64,000 nt of DNA from Tanypteryx hageni (Eukaryota > Arthropoda > Insecta > Odonata > Petaluridae): contig CM054113.1 in NCBI GenBank assembly GCA_028673005.1, positions 212,899,504-212,963,503 of the forward strand, given 5' to 3'. Below the pieces are notes generated by a model, which was not told the DNA's origin, did not search any database, and saw only the letters and a program-made list of their open reading frames with translations. The translations under genes were made by a program, and so were the position numbers. Shown here piece after piece: positions 21,715 to 34,474 of this stretch. Within the stretch, counting starts at the first letter, position 1. Each line of letters opens with the position of its first letter.

Positions 21715-22136
21715 GTGACAAATAGGGTGTTGATCATGTTGAGAAAAAGGATTCTTCCAATTCCAAGGTTAACAAGGAATCCGATGAAGTTATCACATGA
21801 ATTTAAAAAAAGTTGCGTTGCTAAATCAGTGTTGTTGAAATCCACCGGACATGAGATATCAAGGCTTGCTGTCATGCTTGCAGTCATATCCGTCGTGCGA
21901 AATCTGACTCCCTACTTAATTTTAAATCGTATAATGATGCCAAAGGAAAAGTTACCGTCAGGTGTGATCTTTCACGCGCATAAGAAAGGGTGGATGAACG
22001 AAGAACCTGTGTTAGATTGGCTGAAGGTTGTTTGGGGTCGCGTTCTATTCAAGGTTTAGTTTTTTCCTCTAAAAACTTTCCGAAAATCTTAGGGTCGCGT
22101 TATATTTAAGGTCGCTTTATATTCGAGACAATACGG
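21715..22136 (+). mobile_element. pogo/Tigger remnant, unit 5
   Basis: Protein fragment identical to unit 1; right end and TA intact. Confidence 0.8.
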
Positions 22137-22879
22137 TAGTTCGTGAGTACAACCACTTCAATCTAAGTAGATAAATGAGTTAATACAAACGATAGTTTTA
22201 AGATATTATTTATTTGATAATCTATGAATAGTTCAAAAGGTATAAAAATGAGCAAGCCGTCGACATACGTTAAATTTGAAATACTTTTCTCATTTCTGTC
22301 TGTTGAGTTATTCCAGACCTCCACCAAATCCGCCAGGATATGGGCAATATTGTTCCTGATATCGTGCATCATCGCCATCGCCTGGCGGATTTGGTGGGGT
22401 CTGCGTCGTTACTTGGTCGGCCGGCGGCGAGGATGGTCTCCTGAAGACCCCGGCGCAAACAACTTGCCCTTTCCTTCCCCTGTAAGTATAGTAAGCCTAA
22501 AGCGGCAATAATATATTTCTTCTCTTATTTTATTAACACTTCTAATACGTTATTTTCAATAGTTGATAACAAAAGTGTCCAATCGTCTCTGACGAATACG
22601 GAAAGGTCGTTTTCGAAGAAAATAACCCATTTTCATTATTCTCCTTCATCAGTGTGCCTAGTGCAGTAGAAATTAGTTAAAACAAGTCAAGTGGGTGCAG
22701 TAGGATATAGCTTTATTGGCTGAACAGTAGGAATAAAGCATGAGAATTGTGCAGAGTTATGTTTATTATTACTATTTAGTTTAAGTATCTTGATTTTTAA
22801 TAGAGATTTGTAGATTCTACAAATCAGTTAATATTTAGCTCTCCATTCATTAATTGGTTTATTCTGGCAATTATTTCAG

Positions 22880-23237
22880 GTGGAGGAGAGGGCAGAGGAG
22901 GAGGAATTTCAGGGGGTGGTGATTGATGGAGGCGATGATAGGGTTGCGGTGGGATAGGGGGAGGAGGTGTGGAGAGGGAAGCGGGAGTGGGTTCAGTGGT
23001 TCAAGCTGGTGGAGAGGGAGGAGATGGTGGAGAGGGAGGAGATACTGGTGAGGGGGAAGAGAGGGGAGAGGGGGAAGGGAGGGTAGAGCGTGAAGATAGG
23101 GGTGAGGGACAAGAGAGTGGAGAGGTGGAAGAGGAGGGAGAGGGGGAAGAAAGGGGAGAGAGGGGAGGAGGGTGAGAAGGGGAAGAGGGGGGGAGAGGGA
23201 GAAGAGAGGGTAGAGGGGGAACAGGGGGGTGAGGGGG
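22880..23237. repeat. G-rich polypurine tract
   Basis: Full-length copy of standard length joining units 5 and 6; the 7 bp expansion seen one unit earlier is absent. Confidence 0.9.
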
Positions 23238-23398
23238 AAAATTTGGTATTCGATGTTGAGGAGTTTCAGGGTAGGGGTGATTTTAATAGGGGGGTGAATG
23301 GTGTTCGAGATATTCGATGATATTCCTTACGCGGGTGGGCGACAATTTTGATTGCCGCTCGTTGGGACGTGCGCCCATCGTCATCCACGTGTTAGCGT

Positions 23399-23875
23399 AT
23401 GGTTCGCACCAGGCTACACCCCACCACCCCTGGTCAAGCGACCAACCAAGAACAGTCACTGAATATGGCTTCTACATCTTCCCCGGGCCACGGTCAACGT
23501 TCAGCTTCACCGCCTCTGTTTTCAGATGATCCGCGATTCCAACAGGCCATGGAAAAGATAGAATCGCTCTCGCAACAGTTATTCGTCTTTATGGAAACGA
23601 GATCTTCACATAACACGTCGGCGGGTTCAATTCCTCCGCCGCCACCAACTTGGTCGAGTCTTCGCCGATCTGAACCTGCCACTGCCGATTTGCCACCAGA
23701 CGCAGAAGTCTTACAGCTTGCGGGACAGGTCAGCACAGCCATTGTCTCCAACAAGTTTCGCGCTCGTGACCTTCACGAGGCCACCCTACTTCTTAACCTT
23801 GCTTCTACGTGGGAGCAACTACCCATAGCGGCCAAAGCCTTTTATATCATCGGCTTCGAGTGTTGGGAGTTGTAG
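23399..23875 (+). pseudogene. gag-like retroelement remnant, unit 6
   Basis: The protein matches unit 1. The DNA differs silently in this frame near the start (ACCAGGCTAC). Confidence 0.55.
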
Positions 23876-23920
23876 CGCGGCATGGGTGGGAGATAGCCGC
23901 CCGATTGACCACGCCCGCTG

Positions 23921-24802
23921 ATGATGAAGCTTTGCACATCCCCCCTGGGATTTTGCCTCAGCCACGGCCACAGGTGGTCGTGGCAAATCAACAACCATCG
24001 ACGTCTACCTCCGGCTCCAGATCAAGGCCTTTGCAGCGACCCCAGCCCCCCCGAGCGCGCGGACGAGAAAGAGCCGTCACCCGCTCCGCGAGATATTGAA
24101 CCACCGGTCCTTCATCTACCCGGATCTACAGCGCCTGTTCCGCACCAGGGCCTGGATCCAGAGCTTGAGGACATATTTTTGGCATGGAGAGACTCAGCCA
24201 AACCTGACGACCCTGTTACCTGGGACACCGACATCCAGGACAACACCTCAACAGCTGATTCCCAGGATTCTGGCTTATCCACGGATTCACGAGATGGCAG
24301 TCCCACTCGTGAAGAAGATCCTGAACAAGGTAGCGGACTGCCCTTTAACTGGGAAGGCGCAATCCCACCTCCAGCGGGCCCTGCACAAGCAATTAGACCC
24401 GTAAGTACTTGGCTGCCAGTGCCCTTTCCATATCCTTATGCCAGTGCCTCGGTGTATGAGTTATTTAGAGATGGTGCATATCTTCCTAAGCCACCCCAAG
24501 CTCCCTATGTATATGCGCCCTCACAAGACTCCCCAGAATTAATAGAAACTATAGAAAGATTGATTTTAAGAGGAGTTTTGTCGCAGGCTCCAGTCCGGTG
24601 TGCCTTTAATGCTAGGCTTATTCCCAAGGCCCGTGGAGGATTTCGGCTTATACATGATCTATCCGCATGGACAGATTTTTATAATAAGCCCGATTTTAAG
24701 CTCAAAGATGCAGCTCAAGCGATGCTATTGATACCCTTTTCACTGCGGGTGATTAAACTTGACCTGGAGGAAGCATTTTTCCAAATTCCAATCAAAAATT
24801 AG
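23921..24802 (+). pseudogene. Retrotransposon pol fragment, unit 6
   Basis: As unit 1 (LRVIK) with DIQDNTS in the linker. Confidence 0.8.
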
Positions 24803-24990
24803 CATTTGAGCCTCAGTAAGACAGAGTAAGCACTGCATGTGGCCCACAGCCCACCAGTTTGACAAACCTGATGTATGACAGACAAACTCTGACATGATCT
24901 GTGAAGGAACGATTAAAAAATATATTCCGAACCTACAACATTTTCCACACAAAAGTCAGCGTCAGTCATAATTACGACTTATGTTTAAGA

Positions 24991-25262
24991 CAGTGGTGCA
25001 TTTTTTAATTGCAGGCAACACAAGCACGGATAAATTTGCTAAGTGACATGCAATTTATTAAAAACCTACTATCAATATATAGACAATTTAAGTAGGTACT
25101 TATGGTAGGTTCTAAAGCCATCTTTATCGCCTTTCGATAATTATCTTTCTCCCTATTGATTCGATGGTTAGGTAAGACGATGGATTAATTAAATTCAAAA
25201 TTCTAAGAAGGCTCCGTGGGCCACCTGAAATCGAGATGCGGGCTACAGGTTGCACACCACTG
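24991..25262. mobile_element. Non-autonomous hAT element, unit 6
   Basis: Ends intact; one private change in the GGGCC-rich right end (GGGCTACAGG). Confidence 0.85.
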
Positions 25263-26320
25263 GTTTAAGAGATAGAAATCTCAAGTGAGGTATGTACGCT
25301 GTAACTGATTTAATTTTTGATTGTTCCATTAATTACTACCTACTGGTTATAAAATAAATAGGCAAATCACAAATTCTGTATTTCCTTTGACTTCGCTTCT
25401 GATATATCCTTTACCAGTGCTTAGACGTTAGACCAAGCCGTTATAATTTATCCTTTTTGACACGATAGCATTCATCGCTAAGAACGCCTTCTCTTCCGAC
25501 TCATACGGGGCGGACGGAAGAGAGTGTGACAGACATCCAAACCATCCCGAGATGACGTTTCATACTAGCCAGGCACCTCGTAGTTCCAAATTCTATCACG
25601 TGTGGCGCCGCTGTAGCTGCTGGACGAGCAATTCTTGTAGTTTTCCTATTCACTCCATATAAAGTTTCGTTTATTTGCCATAAGTGCTTTTCCACAATTT
25701 GATGGAAAATTGTTTGATATAAATTCATTATATCAAACTAGGAGCCTTTTTTCTCGTGCCGTCCAGCGGTACATCATTGTTGGCTGTTTCCGTGGCAACC
25801 TCGCCATTCAGAACTATACAATTGTTCACGGAGGAGAGAAGTAATGAACGATAGAGGTAACTTTTTTCTTTGTCCACAATATTAATGAAAATCTGGTAAA
25901 TCTCAGATCTTTGATCGTAGCATAGCTCAGGTGATTAGTGGAATTATAGCTAAATGTAGGGTTAATTCTCATTGCAATTAAAGAACTAATATCCGTCATG
26001 AAAGCAAGAAAACCTAAGTTGGCATTTGATATAATCGAGCTTAGTGACTTTGAATGCCGATAACCATAAACTTAGACGCAGATTCCTTCGTGGGTGTCGC
26101 TAATCACGGATCCCGCTTCCGGTGCACCCCGATCACCATACCTTGACCGCTACAAACGCTGTCCACTGGCAATGATTTTTTCGTCCTCGGCAATAAGACT
26201 AGCTATTCATGCTTACGGAACCAGTGAATTATACAATCCGATCAGTGTCCTATCTTGCATTATCAAAACGTTTACTTTCCTAAGGAGATAGGTTGTATCA
26301 ATCCATTATTTTAACAATGG

Positions 26321-26742
26321 GTGACAAATAGGGTGTTGATCATGTTGAGAAAAAGGATTCTTCCAATTCCAAGGTTAACAAGGAATCCGATGAAGTTATC
26401 ACATGAATTTAAAAAAAGTTGCGTTGCTAAATCAGTGTTGTTGAAATCCACCGGACATGAGATATCAAGGCTTGCTGTCATGCTTGCAGTCATATCCGTC
26501 GTGCGAAATCTGACTCCCTACTTAATTTTAAATCGTATAATGATGCCAAAGGAAAAGTTACCGTCAGGTGTGATCTTTCACGCGCATAAGAAAGGGTGGA
26601 TGAACGAAGAACCTGTGTTAGATTGGCTGAAGGTTGTTTGGGGTCGCGTTCTATTCAAGGTTTAGTTTTTTCCTCTAAAAACTTTCCGAAAATCTTAGGG
26701 TCGCGTTATATTTAAGGTCGCTTTATATTCGAGACAATACGG
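26321..26742 (+). mobile_element. pogo/Tigger remnant, unit 6
   Basis: Protein fragment identical to unit 1; right end and TA intact. Confidence 0.8.
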
Positions 26743-27485
26743 TAGTTCGTGAGTACAACCACTTCAATCTAAGTAGATAAATGAGTTAATACAAACGATA
26801 GTTTTAAGATATTATTTTTTTGATAATCTATGAATAGTTCAAAAGGTATAAAAATGAGCAAGCCATCGACATACGTTATATTTGAAATACTTTTCTCATT
26901 TCTGTCTGTTGAGTTATTCCAGACCTCCACCAAATCCGCCAGGATATGGGCAATATTGTTCCTGATATCGTGCATCATCGCCATCGCCTGGCGGATTTGG
27001 TGGGGTCTGCGTCGTTACTTGGTCGGCCGGCGGCGAGGATGGTCTCCTGAAGACCCCGGCGCAAACAACTTGCCCTTTCCTTCCCCTGTAAGTATAGTAA
27101 GCCTAAAGCGGCAATAATATATTTCTTCTCTTATTTCATTAACACTTCTAATACGTTATTTTCAATAGTTGATAACAAAAGTGTCCAATCGTCTCTGACG
27201 AATACGGAAAGGTCGTTTTCGAAGAAAATAACCCATTTCCATTATTCTCCTTCATCAGTGTGCCTAGTGCAGTAGAAATTAGTTAAAACAAGTCAAGTGG
27301 GTGCAGTAGGATATAGCTTTATTGGCTGAACAGTAGGAATAAAGCATGAGAATTGTGCCGAGTTATGTTTATTATTACTATTTAGTTTAAGTATCTTGAT
27401 TTTTAATAGAGGTTTGTAGATTCTACAAATCAGTTAATATTTAGCTCTCCATTCATTAATTGGTTTATTCTGGCAATTATTTCAG

Positions 27486-27843
27486 GTGGAGGAGAGGGCA
27501 GAGGAGGAGGAATTTCAGGGGGTGGTGATTGATGGAGGCGATGATAGGGTTGCGGTGGGATAGGGGGAGGAGGTGTGGAGAGGGAAGCGGGAGTGGGTTC
27601 AGTGGTTCAAGCTGGTGGAGAGGGAGGAGATGGTGGAGAGGGAGGAGATACTGGTGAGGGGGAAGAGAGGGGAGAGGGGGAAGGGAGGGTAGAGCGTGAA
27701 GATAGGGGTGAGGGACAAGAGAGTGGAGAGGTGGAAGAGGAGGGAGAGGGGGAAGAAAGGGGAGAGAGGGGAGGAGGGTGAGAAGGGGAAGAGGGGGGGG
27801 AGAGGGAGAAGAGAGGGTAGAGGGGAACAGGGGGGTGAGGGGG
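27486..27843. repeat. G-rich polypurine tract
   Basis: Standard total length with one G gained in the longest G run (8 G near 27793) and one lost near 27823. Confidence 0.9.
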
Positions 27844-28004
27844 AAAATTTGGTATTCGATGTTGAGGAGTTTCAGGGTAGGGGTGATTTTAATAGGGGGG
27901 TGAATGGTGTTCGAGATATTCGATGATATTCCTTACGCGGGTGGGCGACAATTTTGATTGCCGCTCGTTGGGACGTGCGCCCATCATCATCCACGTGTTA
28001 GCGT

Positions 28005-28481
28005 ATGGTTCGCACCAGACTACACCCCACCACCCCTGGTCAAGCGACCAACCAAGAACAGTCACTGAATATGGCTTCTACATCTTCCCCGGTCCACGGT
28101 CAACGTTCAGCTTCACCGCCTCTGTTTTCAGATGATCCGCGATTCCAACAGGCCATGGAAAAGATAGAATCGCTCTCGCAACAGTTATTCGTCTTTATGG
28201 AAACGAGATCTTCACATAACACGTCGGCGGGTTCAGTTCCTCCGCTGCCACCAACTTGGTCGAGTCTTCGCCGAAATGAACCTGCCACTGCCGATTTGCC
28301 ACCAGACGCAGAAGTCTTACAGCTTGCGGGACAGGTCAGCACAGCCATTGTCTCCAACAAGTTTCGCGCTCGTGACCTTCACGAGGCCACCCTACTTCTT
28401 AACCTTGCTTCTACGTGGGAGCAACTACCCATAGCGGCCAAAGCCTTTTATATCATCGGCTTCGAGTGTTGGGAGTTGTAG
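28005..28481 (+). pseudogene. gag-like retroelement remnant, unit 7
   Basis: Private substitutions SSPVHG, SVPPLPP and RRNEP make this the most altered copy of the first gag class. Confidence 0.55.
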
Positions 28482-28526
28482 CGCGGCACGGGTGGGAGAT
28501 AGCCGCCCGATTGACCACGCCCGCTG

Positions 28527-29408
28527 ATGATGAAGCTTTGCACATCCCCCCTGGGATTTTGCCTCAGCCACGGCCACAGGTGGTCGTGGCAAATCAACAA
28601 CCATCGACGTCTACCTCCGGCTCCAGATCAAGGCCTTTGCAGCGACCCCAGCCCCCCCGAGCGCGCGGACGAGAAAGAGCCGTCACCCGCTCCGCGAGAT
28701 ATTGAACCACCGGTCCTTCATATACCCGGATCTCCAGCGCCTGGTCCGCACCAGGGCCTGGATCCAGAGCTTGAGGACATATTTTTGGCCTGGAGAGACT
28801 CAGCCAAACCTGACGACCCTGTTACCTGGGACACCGACCTTCAGGACAACGCCTCAACAGCTGATTCCCAGGATTCTGGCTTATCCACGGATTCACGAGA
28901 TGGCAGTCCCACTCGTGAAGAAGATCCTGAACAAGGTAGCGGACTGCCCTTCAACTGGGAAGGCGCAATCCCACCTCCAGCGGGCCCTGCACAAGCAATT
29001 AGACCCGTAAGTACTTGGCTGCCAGTGCCCTTTCCATATCCTTATGCCAGTGCCTCGGTGTATGAGTTATTTAGAGATGGTGCATATCTTCCTAAGCCAC
29101 CCCAAGCTCCCTATGTATATGCGCCCTCACAAGACTCCCCAGAATTAATAGAAACTATAGAAAGATTGATTTTAAGAGGAGTTTTGTCGCAGGCTCCAGT
29201 CCGGTGTGCCTTTAATGCTAGGCTTATTCCCAAGGCCCGTGGAGGATTTCGGCTTATACATGATCTATCCGCATGGACAGATTTTTATAATAAGCCCGAT
29301 TTTAAGCTCAAAGATGCAGCTCAAGCGATACTATTGATACCCTTTTCACTGCGGATGATTAAACTTGACCTGGAGGAAGCATTTTTCCAAATTCCAATCA
29401 AAAATTAG
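28527..29408 (+). pseudogene. Retrotransposon pol fragment, unit 7
   Basis: Linker reads VLHIPGSPAPGPHQ; QAILLIPF replaces QAMLLIPF before motif A. Confidence 0.8.
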
Positions 29409-29596
29409 CATTTGAGCCTCAGTAAGACAGAGTAAGCACTGCATGTGGCCCACAGCCCACCAGTTTGACAAACCTGATGTATGACAGACAAACTCTGACA
29501 TGATCTGTGAAGGAACGATTAAAAAATATATTCCGAACCTACAACATTTTCCACACAAAAGTCAGCGTCAGTCATAATTACGACTTATGTTTAAGA

Positions 29597-29868
29597 CAGT
29601 GGTGCATTTTTTAATTGCAGGCAACACAAGCACGGATAAATTTGCTAAGTGACATGCAATTTATTAAAAACCTACTATCAATATATAGACAATTTAAGTG
29701 GGTACTTATGGTAGGTTCTAAAGCCATCTTTATCGCCTTTCGATAATTATCTTTCTCCCTATTGATTCGATGGTTAGGTAAGACGATGGATTAATTAAAT
29801 TCAAAATTCTTAGAAGGCTCAGTGGGCCACCTGAAATCGAGATGCGGGCCACAGGTTGCACACCACTG
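29597..29868. mobile_element. Non-autonomous hAT element, unit 7
   Basis: Ends intact; GGCTCAGTGGGCC variant in the right end, and AAGTGGGTAC near 29697. Confidence 0.85.
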
Positions 29869-30926
29869 GTTTAAGAGATAGAAATCTCAAGTGAGGTATG
29901 TACGCTGTAACTGATTTAATTTTTGATTGTTCCATTAATTACTACCTACTGGTTATAAAATAAATAGGCAAATCACAAATTCTGTATTTCCTTTGACTTC
30001 GCTTCTGATATATCCTTTAGCAGTGCTTAGACGTTAGACCAAGCCGTTATAATTTATCCTTTTTGACACGATAGCATTCATCGCTAAGAACGCCTTCTCT
30101 TCCGACTCAAACGGGGCGGACGGAAGAGAGTGTGACAGACATCCAAACGATCCCGAGATGACGTTTCATATTAGCCAGGCACCTCGTAGTTCCAAATCCT
30201 ATCACGTGTGGCGCCGCTGTAGCTGCTGGACGAGCAATTCTTGTAGTTTTCCTATTCACTCCATATAAAGTTTCGTTTATTTGCCATAAGTGCTTTTCCA
30301 CAATTTGATGGAAAATTGTTTGATATAAGTTCATTATATCAAACTAGGAGCCTTTTTTCTCGTGCCGTCCAGCGGTACATCATTGTTGGCTGTTTCCGTG
30401 GCAACCTCGCCATTCAGAACTATACAATTGTTCACGGAGGAGAGAAGTAATGAACGATAGAGGTAACTTTTTTCTTTGTCCACAATATTAATGAAAATCT
30501 GGTAAATCTCAGATCTTTGATCGTAGCATAGCTCAGGTGATTTGTGGTATTATAGCTAAATGTAGGGTTAATTCTCATTGCAATTAAAGAACTAATATCC
30601 GTCACGAAAGCAAGAAAACATAAGTTGGCATTTGATATAATCGAGCTTAGTGACTTTGAATGCCGATAACCATAATCTTAGACGCAGATTCCTTCGTGTG
30701 TGTCGCTAATCACGGATCCCGCTTCCGGTGCACCCCGATCACCATACCTTGACCGCTACAAACGCTGTCCACTGGCAATGATTTTTTCGTCCTCGGCAAT
30801 AAGACTAGCTATTCATGCTTACGGAACCAGTGAATTATGCAATCCGATCAGTGTCCTATCTTGCATTATCAAAACGTTTACTTTCCTAAGGAGATAGGTT
30901 GTATCAATCCATTATTTTAACAATGG

Positions 30927-31348
30927 GTGACAAATAGGGTGTTGATCATGTTGAGAAAAAAGATTCTTCCAATTCCAAGGTTAACAAGGAATCCGATGAA
31001 GTTATCACATGAATTTAAAAAAAGTTGCGTTGCTAAATCAGTGTTGTTGAAATCCACCGGACATGAGATATCAAGGCTTGCTGTCATGCTTGCAGTCATA
31101 TCCGTCGTGCGAAATCTGACTCCCTACTTAATTTTAAATCGTATAATGATGCCAAAGGAAAAGTTACCGTCAGGTGTGATCTTTCACGCGCATAAGAAAG
31201 GGTGGATGAACGAAGAACCTGTGTTAGATTGGCTGAAGGTTGTTTGGGGTCGCGTTCTATTCAAGGTTTAGTTTTTTCCTCTAAAAACTTTCCGAAAATC
31301 TTAGGGTCGCGTTATATTTAAGGTCGCTTTATATTCGAGACAATACGG
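30927..31348 (+). mobile_element. pogo/Tigger remnant, unit 7
   Basis: Codon 11 is Lys for Arg, outside the recognisable domain; right end intact. Confidence 0.8.
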
Positions 31349-32091
31349 TAGTTCGTGAGCACAACCACTTCAATCTAAGTAGATAAATGAGTTAATACAA
31401 ACGATAGTTTTAAGATATTATTTTTTTGATAATCTATGAATAGTTCAAAAGGTATAAAAATGAGCAAGCCATCGACATACGTTATATTTGAAATACTTTT
31501 CTCATTTCTGTCTGTTGAGTTATTCCAGACCTCCACCAAATCCGCCAGGATATGGGCAATATTGTTCCTGATATCGTGCATCATCGCCATCGCCTGGCGG
31601 ATTTGGTGGGGTCTGCGTCGTTACTTGGTCGGCCGGCGGCGAGGATGGTCTCCTGAAGACCCCGGCGCAAACAACTTGCCCTTTCCTTCCCCTGTAAGTA
31701 TAGTAAGCCTAAAGCGGCAATAATATATTTCTTCTCTTATTTCATTAACACTTCTAATACGTTATTTTCAATAGTTGATAACAAAAGTGTCCAATCGTCT
31801 CTGACGAATACGGAAAGGTCGTTTTCGAAGAAAATAACCCATTTCCATTATTCTCCTTCATCAGTGTGCCTAGTGCAGTAGAAATTAGTTAAAACAAGTC
31901 AAGTGGGTGCAGTAGGATATAGCTTTATTGGCTGAACAGTAGGAATAAAGAATGAGAATTGTGCAGAGTTATGTTTATTATTACTATTTAGTTTAAGTAT
32001 CTTGATTTTTAATAGAGATTTGTAGATTCTACAAATCAGTTAATATTTAGCTCTCCATTCATTAATTGGTTTATTCTGGCAATTATTTCAG

Positions 32092-32449
32092 GTGGAGGAG
32101 AGGGCAGAGGAGGAGGAATTTCAGGGGGTGGTGATTGATGGAGGCGATGATAGGGTTGCGGTGGGATAGGGGGAGGAGGTGTGGAGAGGGAAGCGGGAGT
32201 GGGTTCAGTGGTTCAAGCTGGTGGAGAGGGAGGAGATGGTGGAGAGGGAGGAGATACTGGTGAGGGGGAAGAGAGGGGAGAGGGGGAAGGGAGGGTAGAG
32301 CGTGAAGATAGGGGTGAGGGACAAGAGAGTGGAGAGGTGGAAGAGGAGGGAGAGGGGGAAGAAAGGGGAGAGAGGGGAGGAGGGTGAGAAGGGGAAGAGG
32401 GGGGGAGAGGGAGAAGAGAGGGTAGAGGGGGAACAGGGGGGTGAGGGGG
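32092..32449. repeat. G-rich polypurine tract
   Basis: Standard-length copy joining units 7 and 8. Confidence 0.9.
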
Positions 32450-32610
32450 AAAATTTGGTATTCGATGTTGAGGAGTTTCAGGGTAGGGGTGATTTTAATA
32501 GGGGGGTGAATGGTGTTCGAGATATTCGATGATATTCCTTACGCGGGTGGGCGACAATTTTGATTGCCGCTCGTTGGGACGTGCGCCCATCATCATCCAC
32601 GTGTTAGCGT

Positions 32611-33087
32611 ATGGTTCGCACCAGACTACACCCCACCACCCCTGGTCAAGCGACCAACCAAGAACAGTCACTGAATATGGCTTCTACATCTTCCCCGGGC
32701 CACGGTCAACGTTCAGCTTCACCGCCTCTGTTTTCAGATGATCCGCGATTCCAACAGGCCATGGAAAAGATAGAATCGCTCTCGCAACAGTTATTCGTCT
32801 TTATGGAAACGAGATCTTCACATAACACGTCGGCGGGTTCAATTCCTCCGCCGCCACCAACTTGGTCGAGTCTTCGCCGATCTGAACCTGCCACTGCCGA
32901 TTTGCCACCAGACGCAGAAGTCTTACACCTTGCGGGACAGGTCAGCACAGCCATTGTCTCCAACAAGTTTCGCGCTCGTGACCTTCACGAGGCCACCCTA
33001 CTTCTTAACCTTGCTTCTACGTGGGAGCAACTACCCATAGCGGCCAAAGCCTTTTATATCATCGGCTTCGAGTGTTGGGAGTTGTAG
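32611..33087 (+). pseudogene. gag-like retroelement remnant, unit 8
   Basis: Has the VLHLAG state of units 3 and 5 but keeps ASPPLF and the open upstream ATG, a mosaic combination shared with unit 9. Confidence 0.55.
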
Positions 33088-33132
33088 CGCGGCACGGGTG
33101 GGAGATAGCCGCCCGATTGACCACGCCCGCTG

Positions 33133-34014
33133 ATGATGAAGCTTTGCACATCCCCCCTGGGATTTTGCCTCAGCCACGGCCACAGGTGGTCGTGGCAAAT
33201 CAACAACCATCGACGTCTACCTCCGGCTCCAGATCAAGGCCTTTGCAGCGACCCCGGGCCCCCCGAGCGCGCGGACGAGGAAGAGCCGTCACCCGCTCCG
33301 CGAGATATTGAACCACCGGTCCTTCATCTACCCGGATCTACAGCGCCTGTTCCGCACCAGGGCCTGGATCCAGAGCTTGAGGACATATTTTTGGCCTGGA
33401 GAGACTCAGCCAAACCTGACGACCATGTTACCTGGGACACCGACCTCCAGGACAACGCCTCAACAGCTGATTCCCAGGATTCTGACTTATCCACGGATTC
33501 ACGAGATGGCAGTCCCACTCGTGAAGAAGATCCTGAACAAGGTAGCGGACTGCCCTTCAACTGGGAAGGCGCAATCCCACCTCCAGCGGGCCCTGCACAA
33601 GCAATTAGACCCGTAAGTACTTGGCTGCCAGTGCCCTTTCCATATCCTTATGCCAGTGCCTCGGTGTATGAGTTATTTAGAGATGGTGCATATCTTCCTA
33701 AGCCACCCCAAGCTCCCTATGTATATGCGCCCTCACAAGACTCCCCAGAATTAATAGAAACTATAGAAAGATTGATTTTAAGAGGAGTTTTGTCGCAGGC
33801 TCCAGTCCGGTGTGCCTTTAATGCTAGGCTTATTCCCAAGGCCCGTGGAGGATTTCGGCTTATACATGATCTATCCGCATGGACAGATTTTTATAATAAG
33901 CCCGATTTTAAGCTCAAAGATGCAGCTCAAGCGATGCTATTGATACCCTTTTCACTGCGGATGATTAAACATGACCTGGAGGAAGCATTTTTCCAAATTC
34001 CAATCAAAAATTAG
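33133..34014 (+). pseudogene. Retrotransposon pol fragment, unit 8
   Basis: Motif A reads KHDLEEAFF: a hydrophobic residue next to the catalytic Asp is replaced by His, which would be unusual in a working RT. Linker has DDHVTW and SQDSDLS. Confidence 0.8.
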
Positions 34015-34202
34015 CATTTGAGCCTCAGTAAGACAGATTAAGCACTGCATGTGGCCCACAGCCCACCAGTTTGACAAACCTGATGTATTACAGACAAACT
34101 CTGACATGATCTGTGAAGGAACGATTAAAAAATATATTCCGAACCTACAACATTTTCCACACAAAAGTCAGCGTCAGTCATAATTACGACTTATGTTTAA
34201 GA

Positions 34203-34474
34203 CAGTGGTGCATTTTTTAATTGCAGGCAACACAAGCACGGATAAATTTGCTAAGTGACATGCAATTTATTAAAAACCTACTATCAATATATAGACAATT
34301 TAAGTAGGTACTTATGGTAGGTTCTAAAGCCATCTTTATCGCCTTTCGATAATTATCTTTCTCCCTATTGATTCGATGGTTAGGTAAGACGATGGATTAA
34401 TTAAATTCAAAATTCTTAGAAGGCTCCGTGGGCCACCTGAAATCGAGATGCGGGCCACAGGTTGCACACCACTG
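34203..34474. mobile_element. Non-autonomous hAT element, unit 8
   Basis: Ends and target duplications intact. Confidence 0.85.

Larger units (their letters stand above)
18425..23037. repeat. Repeat unit 5
   Basis: This unit is 4613 bp; the extra 7 bp lie in the polypurine tract near 18545-18600, which has its own sequence order. From about 18,632 to about 22,200 it matches unit 3. Its tail switches to other variants (ATTTATTTGATAATC near 22208, GTTAAATTTG near 22269), the second shared with unit 12, which points to a recombination breakpoint. Confidence 0.95.
23038..27643. repeat. Repeat unit 6
   Basis: This 4606 bp unit is the sister of unit 1 (LRVIK in RT). Private changes are DIQDNTS in the pol linker, ATACAATCC near 26231, GGCTACAGG in the hAT element, and AGAGG in the left arm of the 10 bp palindrome near 27409. 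Confidence 0.95.
27644..32249. repeat. Repeat unit 7
   Basis: This 4606 bp unit has an 8-G run in place of 7 in the polypurine tract, offset by one lost G. Private variants are SSPVHG, SVPPLPP and RRNEP in gag, QAILLIPF in RT and Lys for Arg at codon 11 of the Tigger fragment. Confidence 0.95.
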
